Part shown: one piece after another, positions 34,696 to 44,056 of the stretch
How positions within the stretch are numbered: the first letter of the stretch is position 1
Layout: each line of letters begins with the position of its first letter
Assembly: GCA_949317995.1 (NCBI GenBank)
Contig: OX439040.1
Span: forward strand, 29,242,030 to 29,306,029
DNA length: 64,000 bases
DNA from: Acholoe squamosa
Taxonomy: Eukaryota > Annelida > Polychaeta > Phyllodocida > Polynoidae
Direction: 5' to 3'
The notes under the pieces: model-generated
The model's database searches: none
What the model saw: the letters and a program-made list of their open reading frames with translations, nothing else
What the model was told of the DNA's origin: nothing
Made by a program: the position numbers and the translations under genes

Positions 34696-34708
34696 GTCAT
34701 GGCACCAG
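34696..34708 (-). promoter_or_regulatory. Primer-binding site of element D
   Basis: On the minus strand, one base (C) after the 5' LTR is followed by TGGTGCCATGACC. Element C has TGGTGCCGTGACC at the same place. The TGG start matches a CCA-tailed tRNA; the tRNA type is not assigned. Confidence 0.82.
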
Positions 34709-35093
34709 TGTAGTGTTCTACCCCTCAATACTAATCGAATCTTTTGATAGACAACGAAGAACAACTATTCAGGTTCCAGTTAAAACTTAATTGTCAATAA
34801 TGCAGAGGCATCAGCCGTTCTCGGTGACAGTTTACAGGTAGTAGTGTTTGACCTGCTAAGCACTTTTGACGCTAGACGACTAGCACAGCCTTATAGTGTC
34901 TATGTTCAACAAGCAACATACACCTCTGTGCAACAGTACAATGGCCTTATATACACCAGAGTCGAGGGCCACGTGACCATGTGGTGACGTGGCGCTGGAC
35001 ACCAGGGCCCCCAGGCATCGGGTAAGAGAGGTGCTCTCGATGTCGCCCACGAGGACCATGAAGGTACCTCGAGGATGACTCGCGACCACAACA
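34709..35093 (-). mobile_element. 5' LTR of element D
   Basis: A 385-bp LTR starting (minus strand) TGTTGTGGTCGCGAGTC and ending GAACACTACA, aligning with the 3' LTR at 17155-17623. It is followed by the primer-binding site, which fixes orientation. Confidence 0.9.
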
Positions 35094-35398
35094 CATGGAA
35101 TACTGCAGGGGTGGACAAATAGCAAGGTGCTGGAGCAAATCTACAAATTGTTGGAGCAAGTGGTTTCCGTAGGGAATCGGGGGTGGGGCAAAATTCGGTG
35201 ATGAGGCCTAATCAGGGGGATGGTGCAGTGCCAGTTGTCGCAAGTGCAGCGACACTCCTATAGGGGGGCTTTGGGGTATGCCCCCCCAAGAAAAATTTGA
35301 AATCTAGACATTAGATGGTGCATTCTGGTGCATTCTAGACCCACATCAAGAGGCTAGTTTAGTTTTGTATATCATTGAGACCAAAAAAAAAGTTATGG
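35094..35398. other. Unassigned flank of element D
   Basis: No gene. It contains a G/C-run palindrome (ATAGGGGGGCTTTGGGGTATGCC) and could be the rest of element F, but no F-like coding sequence is seen. Confidence 0.4.
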
Positions 35399-35633
35399 GT
35401 TTCAGGTAACATGCTAGGTAGGGTAGGTCGATTTTTCTTTTTTTAATTTTGTAAAACTTTTTTAACTGCTACAAAGAGGCGCGATGAGTCACAGTCACAG
35501 GCGACGAGTCACAGTGACTCGTGAAAGGCTAAATTGACTAAAAATTAGCCAAAAAATGTATTTCTTCAAAAGTGAAGAAAAGAAATTTTAGGGTCGGTCC
35601 TGTTTAGCTAGGTAGGGTCGGGTTACCTGAAAC
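35399..35633. mobile_element. MITE candidate with 12-bp terminal inverted repeats
   Basis: GTTTCAGGTAAC (35399-35410) is exactly inverted as GTTACCTGAAAC (35622-35633), 235 bp overall. Subterminal GCTAGGTAGGGT motifs occur at both ends in the same orientation. No ORF. A TSD is not evident, so class assignment is open. Confidence 0.5.
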
Positions 35634-35877
35634 AAACAATATTTTTTTTGCCTGATGTATCATTAAATAGGCCACCAGTTGCCTCATCCCCAATCCCCCT
35701 CCCCTCATATCTCAACCCTCAGTCTCATCTGGCTCATCTCCATTCCTCCTCCCTCATTCTTATCTAGCTGCCCTCACCTAGATTAACCATTCCTCATCCT
35801 TGAGTCCTATCTCTCATTCACCCCAAATGCTATCATATTCTGAACATATGCCCTCATATCAGTAATAATAGGTAGAG

Positions 35878-36120
35878 CTATGCACAGGGGGCATCAGGAC
35901 GATCCAGGAGGGCAGTGCACGGCACTGGAGGTATGTGGATCGTACAGAGGGCATCAGGACGATCAAGGAGGGCAGTGCACTGTACTGGAGGTATGTGGAT
36001 CGTACAGAGGGCATCAGGACGATCCAGGAGGGCAGTGCATGGCACTGGAGGTGTGTGGATCATACAGAGGGCATCAGGGCGATCCAGCAGGGCAGTGCAC
36101 GGCACTGGAGGCAAGGATTG
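35878..36120 (+). repeat. 60-bp tandem repeat, four copies
   Basis: Units of exactly 60 bp (GCATCAGGACGATCCAGGAG ... GGTATGTGGATCGTACAGAGG). As 60 is a multiple of three, four frames look open; these are artefacts. The unit shares GCATCAGGACGAT and GGATCGTA with the array at 38030-38600. Confidence 0.95.
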
Positions 36121-36699
36121 TACAGTATAGGATAGGTCAGTCCATACAATCCTATAGTAAGGACCAACCCCCCTCTACCCCCTCCTATGAAACTAGGTGA
36201 ACTTGTGTGTTCAGTTTTGGGCCCCATGTAGGATAAGGGGGTTTATGGAGCTATCAAGTATCATGTATCTTCATGAAAGGGATACCAAATGAAATGAGAC
36301 CATCTAAACCAAAAAGTCCTGCTGAATACAAAAATGTTGGTCTTTATTATCAGAATTTGACCGAAAGTACCCAAAAAAATGATGTTTAAGGAGGGAAATA
36401 TTTTGAAAATGTACAAAAATGATATTGAAAATGATTGGAAATTTTAAATATAGAACACATAAATCAGAGTTAATACCTCAATCCACATATATGGCTGCCT
36501 ATCTCTCAGTCAGGCAAGTTCTGGGCCTGTGCATTGTTCAGCCTATCCCACATACAGCATATCAATTGTGTACCTATCACTCATCCTGCCTATCTCTTCA
36601 ATCCAAAACATCTACAGTTCAATCTGGTTATCTCTTAAAAGGCTTAACTTATAATGCTTACCCCTCACCTTACCTTATCTCATTTGTTCCTTCTTTCCT

Positions 36700-37965
36700 T
36701 AAGTCTACCTATCATTCATTTTACCTATCCCTCATGGTGACTATCCCTCAGACCATCATGTTTAATCTGCGCTGGTTGTCTGCTATATAAGCCTTTATTG
36801 GTTCCTTACCATGTCTACTATTTCAATTTTACCTATCCCTGATAATGCCTATCATGTAGCCTACTGGGTACCTATCCCTCATTGTGCCTATCTCCCAACT
36901 CTGCACATCCCTCATATTTGACTCGGGTTTCCCTAGCCCACTTAAAAGGGTCTATTTCTCCTCTTTCCTATCCCCTCGGATGTGTGTGGTGCACATATGC
37001 GCAGCACTGACACATCCAAATTGTAATGTAGTTCTCGCCATGAATATGACCTTAGCTGCCGAAATGGCTTTAAACATCTATTACTCACTCACTCATATTT
37101 AACTTGCATATCTGTCCCTAGGATGCATGTTTTCTTTTATTTTACGTTTGCTCGTCTTACAAGGTACTCTGTGCCTATTCCTCAAATTGCTAATTGCTCA
37201 TACTGCCTATCCCTCTTGCTATCCATCCTTACCTATCCCCCATGCTCTCTATATAGCTCTCTTACCCATCTTACCTCTCTTAACCTACCTATGTCACAAC
37301 CAACCTAATTTATGATGACCATTTCTTAGTCAACCTATCACCTAACATACTGGTTACAGTCCACCTTATTCATACATCTACCTATCATTCATGCTGCATA
37401 TCTTTCAGTTTACCTATATAATGATATGAATGGAGGATAGGCATAATGGGGGATAGGTATATTTCACAAGACATAGGAAACAGCTGGAAGAAATTGAACA
37501 CAACCTGAGATATGTATAGAGAGAGAGCGGGTTAGACTGACTGAGCTGAGATGGCAAGAAAGCCATATGGAGAGCATGAGGGATAGGCATTCAAAAGGAT
37601 TGGTAGCAAGGGGGATAGGTAGCATGAGCAATATCCAGTTTGAGGGATAGGCACAGAGAGTACCTTATAAGATAAGCAAATGTGAAACAAGAAACATGTG
37701 TGCTAGTGACAGATGTGCAAGTCAAATATGAGGGATGTGCAGAGTTGGGGGAAAGGTATAATGAAGGATAGGTAGGCTTTATGATAGGCATCATTAAGGA
37801 TAGGTAGGATCAAAATAGTAGACATGATAAGCAATGTACTGTAAACCATTAGGGCCTTAATAAACAGATGAACAATACAGTTTAAACATGGTGGTCTTAG
37901 GGATAGTCAACAAGAGGGATAGGTAAAATGAATGATAGGCAGATTGAGGATAGGTAAACTATGGG
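36700..37965. repeat. Large inverted repeat with CCTATCCCTCAT-type motifs
   Basis: Left arm about 36700-37310 and right arm about 37540-37965 are inverted copies with indels. A 29-bp block at 36894-36922 is matched perfectly in reverse complement at 37721-37749. About 230 bp lie between the arms. The motif CCTATCCCTCAT recurs through the left arm and ATGAGGGATAGG through the right. No coding sequence. A foldback-type element or a palindromic duplication is possible. Confidence 0.82.
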
Positions 37966-38029
37966 AAACTAGGACCAGAGAAGATTAGCTAAAGTAAGGT
38001 GTACGCTTTTAGTATCTAGGTCTTTTGGG

Positions 38030-38600
38030 ACGATGCAGGAGGACTACACACACGGTGGGAGGTGTGTGAGTCGTATGGAGTGCATCAGGATGATGCAGGA
38101 GGACTACACACATGGTGGGAGGTGTGTGAGTCGTATGTAGTGAATCAGGACGATGCAGGAGGACTACACACATGGTGGGAGGTGTGTGAGTCGTATGTAG
38201 TGCATCAGGACGATGCAGGAGGACTACACACATGGTGGGAGGTGTGTGAGTCGTATGTAGTGCATCAGGACGATGCAGGAGGACTACACACATGGTGGGA
38301 GGTGTGTGAGTCGTATGTAGTGCATCAGGACGATGCAGGAGGACTACACACATGGTGGGAGGTGTGTGAGTCGTATGGAGTGCATCAGGACAATGCAGGA
38401 GGACTACACACATGGTGGGAGGTGTGTGAGTCGTATGGAGTGCATCAGGACAATGCAGGAGGACTACACACATGGTGGGAGGTGTGTAAGTGCATCAGGA
38501 CGATCCAGGAGGAATCCCCTCTGGTTGGAAGGTGTATGGATCGTATGGAGTGCATCAGGACGATCCAGGCGGGATCCACTCTGGGTGGAAAGTGTGAGGG
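38030..38600 (+). repeat. 60-bp tandem repeat, about nine copies
   Basis: Exact 60-bp periodicity from about 38030 with the unit GTGCATCAGGACGATGCAGG ... CACATGGTGGGAGGTGTGTGA. Copies differ by a few bases; the last two units shift to the GATCCAGG form seen in the array at 35878-36120. Long frames on both strands are caused by the 60-bp period. Confidence 0.95.
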
Positions 38601-38991
38601 TCTTGCTTCCACATCTTATCTTTTTGGATACAATACAAACCATCATGGTGGTGCTGCTGACTAGACCTAAAGATGAAGTATGAAACATGTGCCGCCTGGG
38701 TAGGTTGGGCAGTACTAGACTAAGTGGAAGGCTCCACCTCAGGGACCTGCTGACACCTCTACCAGACAGACGGGCCAACTCGAGCCCCAGTTATCTGTCT
38801 ACAGGGTACTCCAGGTTATACCAAGATTCTGGCCCTTTCAATTTCAACTGTTTATATGCACGGTATTTGATTTTGAGTGCTTTTTTTGGATATATCTTTT
38901 CAAAGTCAAGTTGATATAGAAATTTTTTAAGTGTAGTTGTAAGCATTAGACATATTTTTTAAGTGTTACACTTCATTGCCAAGAAGTTCAT

Positions 38992-39070
38992 TCCCAAAGG
39001 TGGGGTTTGAACATTCGACCTACGGAATGAAGGTCCAGTGCACTGTGTGCTATCCATTACCCCATATGGA
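38992..39070 (-). tRNA. tRNA-like pseudogene or SINE head
   Basis: The minus strand reads ATGGGGTAATGGATAGC near the start, like a tRNA D-arm with A box, then a degenerate anticodon arm and TGTTCAAACCCCACC, a B-box-like T arm. The acceptor ends pair only in part and the anticodon loop lacks the usual U33, so it is a tRNA relic or the head of a SINE, not a functional gene. Confidence 0.5.
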
Positions 39071-39239
39071 TCACTGGTCGTAAGCAGCATATAACGACAG
39101 GTATGTGCATGGGAATATCCAGGAAAAGCACGCAGAATCACAGAAATCGTGTAATAAGCTCTATTACAATATGGCTTTGTCTCCTAACCGTGAACGCCCA
39201 GCTTGCTTTGGTCACTGTGAACGGACATACAGCACGGTA

Positions 39240-39360
39240 TTCATTAGCCGCACGCCAGCCACGCGGCGGGCGCCAGAGGCGCACCTCCTCTCTAGCTGGA
39301 GTGCGAGCACGTTCAGGTCCGGGCGCGCGCCGATGGCTGGGCGTGCCGCCTATTGAATTC
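39240..39360. other. CpG-rich patch
   Basis: A short GC- and CpG-dense segment (GCCACGCGGCGGGCGCCAG, GGGCGCGCGCCGATGG) between AT-rich flanks. A plus-strand frame crosses it without recognisable motifs. It could be a small CpG-rich promoter-like segment or repeat remnant. Confidence 0.3.
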
Positions 39361-39409
39361 CCCTCAGGTGAATGCTATCACCCTTCTCACATATACTCAG
39401 TAGCCTAGT

Positions 39410-39615
39410 AGGTAAGGTTAATGAGCAAGGACAGTGTTACTTGATTAAGGGGCCATGTAAAGTGAACACCTTGCTTATTGAAAAACTCCAGCCCTTGTGA
39501 CTTCAATATCAATACATTAGTTCATTAATATGTTAGGTTAATGAGCAAGGGCAGTATGGCTCGAATAAGGGGCCATGTAAAGTGCACACCTTCCTTATTG
39601 AGCAACTCCATACAC
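39410..39615 (+). repeat. Approximately 120-bp tandem duplication
   Basis: GGTTAATGAGCAAGG ... AAGGGGCCATGTAAAGTG ... CACCTTSCTTATTGA occurs at about 39415-39483 and 39537-39601 in direct orientation, with diverged spacer. No coding potential. Confidence 0.8.
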
Positions 39616-40110
39616 AATCACCAGAATCTGTATTGTCTAAAACCATCCGCGTAACAGGTAAATCATATTTCATAATTCAACATAGAGACTATTGGTCATC
39701 TTTTGATAATTCACTGTGCAGGTGCACTCTATTTTCTAGATGCTTGAATGCATTTGGTGTTTTGGCACATAGGACCTAAAATGTGTGGAATATAAAGCCA
39801 AATATTTCCTTTGCTTTGAATGCCCTGGTGTGACTGTTTAATCTAATCCCTGTGTTTAGACATTATATTCACCCTTTCCCTTTCACTAGCTGTAGCTTCG
39901 AGGGCTGTTTTAATGCAGAACCTCTGTTAGCTGCCCCAGTCCCCCCTCCCCCCGTACTGTGTATATGACAGGGGGTGCACGCCTTACACTCTGGATGAAA
40001 CATGGCCAATAGTCTGGATTAAGGGGCCTTGTAGTCCATAGTGCTGCGAGAAAAAAATGAATTCAAAGTAATCTAAATAAAGCTGCAAACTGTGTGCGAG
40101 TATTATTTAG

Positions 40111-40111
<1 letters not shown>

Positions 40112-40206
<95 letters not shown>
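40112..40206. repeat. TG/AG compound microsatellite
   Basis: A (GT)n run at 40112-40151 changes directly to an (AG)n run at 40152-40206. Simple-sequence slippage; no other function seen. Confidence 0.97.
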
Positions 40207-40209
<3 letters not shown>

Positions 40210-40299
40210 AATGTGGTAAGCGGTAAGTGGGATGGGGTCAGCAGATTATGGCAGTACAGGTAGGTGTGTGCATCTCATTAGTAAGAGGGGGCAGAGTTG

Positions 40300-40600
40300 G
40301 CTGGAGGGGGCAGACAGAGAGAGGTAGTAGGTGGCTAGGAGGAGGTGGACAGAGGCAGCCAGTGGTTGGCTGGGAGGAGGCAGACAGAGGCAGCCAGTGG
40401 GTGGTTGGGAGGGGCCAGACAGAGGGAGGCAGTAGGGGTGGGAGGGGGCAGACAGAGGGAGGCAGTAGGGGTGAGAGGGGCATACAGAGGGAAGCAGTAC
40501 GTGGGTGGGAGGGGGCAGACAGAGGGAGGCAGTAAGTGGCTGGGAGAAGGCAGGCAGAGGGAGCCAGTAGCCAGCTACATGCCTCCACCTCCACGTCATC
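40300..40600 (+). repeat. Degenerate GGGGCAGACAGAGGGAGGCAG tandem repeat
   Basis: About eight copies of a 30-45 bp unit with the core GGCAGACAGAGGGAGGCAGT and GGTGGGAGG. Open frames on both strands are by-products of the repeat. Confidence 0.88.
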
Positions 40601-40819
40601 TACTACTTCAGGAGACCAGTCACACTTAAAGGCCTCCATAAACCTAAGAATTTGACAAGGCCTCCCACTGGGCAGCGTAATCCCCCAATACGAGTGCTAT
40701 CTTGTTAACATCAGGGTAGCAGCCCATGAAGAATTGAGTGAAATAAGAAATAAGGATTAAATAAGAAGTAATTTTTCTTATAGATGGACCATCCACTACC
40801 AATTTGGCCGGTATCATAG

Positions 40820-41203
40820 TGTAGAGGTATGCATATATATATGTTACATTATGGTCCTTTGGCGCGGTGGGTGAGTCAGCCAACCGGGCTTCGCCCTCCA
40901 CTTCCCGGATAGGTGGCAGCATCTGTTCGGGTGGTGTGAGAGAGGCACGGGGTGGCGCCACTGTCCTTACCTATAAGAGGAGGATAGGGCTCAGTCGCCG
41001 CGTCAGAGATAGTGAGCCACCGCTGTATGAAGCTCTCTAAACCTAATTAGAGAATCCGGCACCTGCTACAAACTATCCGAGCTACCTCCGGGTAGCCGTG
41101 TCTGTGTCATCCGAACTGTAATAAAAACCTGTTCGCATACACCCGAATCCTCTTCTTGTTGACTTGTCTGTCGAATAGAGTAGAGGAAAAAGAAACCGTT
41201 ACA
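40820..41203 (+). mobile_element. 5' LTR of element C
   Basis: 384 bp, TGTAGAGGTATGC to CCGTTACA. It contains a TATA-like CTATAAGAGG (40971) and AATAAA (41120-41125), so promoter and polyadenylation signals are in place. It is followed after one base by the primer-binding site. Confidence 0.95.
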
Positions 41204-41204
41204 C

Positions 41205-41217
41205 TGGTGCCGTGACC
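41205..41217 (+). promoter_or_regulatory. Primer-binding site of element C
   Basis: TGGTGCCGTGACC, one base after the LTR end, would pair with a CCA-tailed tRNA ending GGTCACGGCA. The tRNA type is not assigned. Element D has the same site with one change. Confidence 0.85.
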
Positions 41218-41252
41218 AGTGGGTTCGGCAATATGTATAGCCCGGACACATA

Positions 41253-42170
41253 GTGTCCGAACAGGCGAATACAAGATTGGCGTATAACGCCAATCCGGAT
41301 GAGACCCAGGAGGACTCGGCGCATTTTAATGCGCCCTCCAGGGACCAGCAATGGAGGGACACGATACCTCACTATGCGGATAGTGAGGAGAACGTCCCGG
41401 AATCAATCCTGGTAAAACACAGGACTGAACGTGTTAACCAACATTATTCTGTCAATTTAGAATTGGCAGATTCTTTGTTCGAAGCAGGAGGAAGTCATGA
41501 TCCAAATCATCCGGCTCCTATGCCACGGAAGGTAACTTTTGGTGAACTTCCCTACGATGTCCCAGGGCATTTACCACCACTTGATTGTAGTGCGATTACC
41601 ACTGGGAATGTTACATTCAACGTTCCGGATCATGATAAATATAATCGGGAAATGGATGAAATGAACCAGCAATATGTGGCTATGAATGAGACGCTGAACC
41701 TGATAGCGAGAGCTAAAGATGAAGCGTTCGAAGAGAAAGAGGATATTTTGGAAAATCTCCGAGATATGAGAACTGAGTTTGATAATGAAAAACAAACTCT
41801 GAGGCAGCGTTTGCATGAGGAAGAAGTCCAATTTCAAAATGCAAAGGAATCGCTACAGGCAGAATACGAGCGCCTAAAACAATGTTGTGTTAAGCAGGCC
41901 GAATATAATGAAACTGTCCGAATAGGTATTCTCCGATATAACGAGCAGTTGATGAATGATCGGGATGAATACCTACTCGAACTGCAGGATTTACAAAATA
42001 CTGCAGCTGCATTGGGTGACTACGTAGAACAAACCCAACAAGCAATTGGCCCATTAGACGATACAATAATCGTACAATTGGCTAATCGGTTACAGACAGG
42101 GACTGTAGTGGATGATAATAAAGCCATAGGATCGCAGAGTGCGACACCTGTGGCCGGCCCCACGCGGTAA
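41253..42170 (+). pseudogene. gag: Gag N-terminal coiled-coil part of element C
   Basis: A 305-codon frame from a GTG (no good in-frame ATG, so the true start is probably lost; an ATG at 41233 is in another frame). Middle to end is a long charged coiled coil (FEEKEDILENLRDMRTEF, EEVQFQNAKESLQAEYERL, DEYLLELQDLQNTAAAL). It ends at TAA (42168-42170) and the same frame continues with NPFETDGADKNVAGG, so the stop is probably a mutation inside gag. Confidence 0.85.
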
Positions 42171-43480
42171 AATCCTTTTGAAACCGATGGAGCTGATAAA
42201 AACGTGGCAGGAGGTATCTATAACCCTAATATGCCCCCGAATGGAGTAGGTTCCGCAACTAATGGAACAAGATCACCTATCACAGGTAGTTCTCACAATA
42301 CTCCACCTGGAAACAATGTAAGAGCCCCACCGGTACCCCAATTACCTTTTTTGACGAATACAACGTCAGCCACTGGTGGAGCAGGCGATCCTTCGGATCC
42401 GAATAACGATGGTTCGGGTAGACAAGATAGAAATCGGAGTAATAACCCAAAACAACCGGACCCACCGAAACCCGGCCCGGGACCTTCCAATTCTGGTCCC
42501 GGAGCAAGTACACCACGTCCTCCCACAAGGAATACATTGCCTGATGGTCATTCTCAGAATGTTCCATCTCGTCCAACTTATGTAGGTAATCCCCAAATGC
42601 AAAATGCACAGAGCCCACATACAAGAATGTATGCCGATGGTGGTCAACCTCCGGCCAATGACTCCCATGGTTTCCGGGGAAACCAAGCTAATAGCTATGG
42701 CTATGACGGTAGTAATGCCAGTTATACCTATACCCAAAATTCAAGGATGCAGCCAAGGCTATGGGGGAGGTGGAGGTTATCCATCAGGAGGATCCGGAGG
42801 TGGTAGATATCCATCAGGAGGATCCGGAGGTGGTAGATATCCATCAGGAGGATCCGGAGGTGGAGGTTATCCATCAGCAGGATCCGGAGGTGGAGGTTAT
42901 CTATCAGGAGGATCCGGAGGTGGAGGTTATCCATCAGCAGGATCCGGAGGTGGAGGTTATCCATCAGGAGGATCTGGAGGTGGAGGTTATCCATCAGCAG
43001 GATCCGGAGGTGGAGGTTATCCATCAGCAGGATCCGGAGGTGGAGGTTATCCATCAGGAGGATCCGGAGGTGGAGGTTATCCATCAGGAGGATCCGGAGG
43101 TGGTAGATATCCATCAGGAGGATCCGGAGGTGGAGGTTATCCATCAGGAGGATCCAGAGGTGGTAGATATCCATCAGGAGGATCCGGAGGTGGAGGATAT
43201 CCATCAGGAGGATCCGGAGGTGGGGGTAATACCCCAGATGGTGCTAATCAAGGAGACGGAGGAAGGCCTAAGAAAATGAACAGGCGTTCTTCTATGTCCC
43301 CCGGAATGCAAGAAATTTTTAATAATAGTAAATGCATTCAGGGATTGGGAATCAATTGCCATCGTAAAGGAGCCGATGGTGTCGAAGTGATGGACTGGAG
43401 TTTAAAAGAGGCCAATCGGCTTAGGGGTTGTTCCAACCCTGCGCGTCGTATGGTGGAGGTATCCGACACCATACGATCCG
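42171..43480 (+). pseudogene. gag: Gag Pro/Gly-rich linker of element C, with 10-residue repeats
   Basis: The first part (42171-42740) is Pro/Asn/Ser-rich (PDPPKPGPGPSNSGPG). After a frameshift at about 42745 it becomes roughly fifteen copies of the decapeptide GGYPSGGSGG coded by a 30-bp repeat (42761-43230). A non-repetitive basic stretch follows (RPKKMNRRSSMSPGMQE). A further frameshift near 43450 leads into capsid. Element D has no such repeat. Confidence 0.85.
42761..43230 (+). repeat. 30-bp tandem repeat coding GGYPSGGSGG
   Basis: Units of 30 bp (AGGATCCGGAGGTGGAGGTT plus ATCCATCAGG), differing mainly in GGAGGTT versus GTAGATA and CAGGAGG versus CAGCAGG. The alternative plus-strand frame (EVIHQEDPEV repeats) and the minus-strand frame (DNLHLRILLM repeats) are also open because 30 is a multiple of three. 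Confidence 0.95.
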
Positions 43481-44003
43481 AATGAACCTTGGAAAGATAA
43501 CTACCAAATCTTTGTAGACGAGGTAAATTGTAGCGGATGGACTAAAGACGAAGCATTACCGTATTTAGTCTGCTGGCTCAGTAAGGGAGGTAAAGTAGCC
43601 CTGAACAGATGGAGAAAAGAATATGGGATAGAAGGTACCTATGACGAATTGTTGGAGTGTGCCTGCTACTTATTCGGTTCTATTGTCCGAGAAGATCCTT
43701 GGATCACATTTAAGAGACGGACACAGAAACCCAGAGAATCACATAAAGTCTTTGAGCTGGAATTACAGGACCTGCTTAGTAAAGCTAGGCCTAATTGGGA
43801 ATATAACGATGAATGTTGGATACAAGAATTATTCACTCAATTCATTGCCGGACTCCGTGATCCGGAACATAAGACTGTAGCCTGGGATGAATGGAAGGAC
43901 GATACCTCCTTCAATGATCTGTTCCTGGCTATCGAAAATTATGACAGAAAGAAGCTGTTGCTAGGCGCGAATGCACCCCCTGCAAGAGCTTCAGCAGTTA
44001 AAG
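43481..44003 (+). pseudogene. gag: Gag capsid of element C, first part
   Basis: Capsid sequence EPWKDNYQIFVDEVNCSGW, ALPYLVCWLSKGGKVALNRW, ITFKRRTQKPRESHKVFELE, ELFTQFIAGLRDPEHK, SFNDLFLAIENYDRKK. It lines up with the inverted capsid of element A. The frame is cut at 44003 by element B and resumes at 46979 (KSNPPIPEYTAAV). Confidence 0.9.
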
Positions 44004-44056
44004 GTGTAGGGGCCGGCATCGTTGTATATATATTAGTGCGGTTCATCCGAGAGACG

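Larger units (their letters stand above)
17155..35093 (-). mobile_element. Gypsy element D with nested LINE and TRIM insertions
   Basis: A minus-strand Ty3/gypsy element. The 5' LTR is at 34709-35093 and the 3' LTR at 17155-17623. Next to the 5' LTR (minus strand) is C then TGGTGCCATGACC (34696-34708), a primer-binding site nearly identical to that of element C. A G-rich polypurine tract (plus strand CCACCCCCCCT, 17624-17634) precedes the 3' LTR. Gene order is gag (32117-34648), protease (31216-31943), RT-RNase H-integrase (23266-26143) and a downstream ORF (18401-19527). Two LINEs and a small LTR element are nested inside. Flanks are GATG and CATG, an imperfect TSD. Confidence 0.88.

Noticed and set aside
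18401..35093. An env gene in element D or C
   Set aside because: The downstream ORFs have no signal peptide, transmembrane span or furin-type site.
35878..38600. CRISPR-like array of regular repeats
   Set aside because: Units are head-to-tail with no unique spacers, and the genome is metazoan.
38009..38664. 154- and 200-residue repeat proteins (THTPPTMCVVLLH and GGLHTWWEVCESY repeats)
   Set aside because: Caused by the exact 60-bp period; open on both strands and with no start or codon signal.
42728..43204. Minus-strand DNLHLRILLM repeat frame and the plus-strand EVIHQEDPEV frame
   Set aside because: Alternative frames of the 30-bp gag repeat; the GGYPSGGSGG frame follows gag context.
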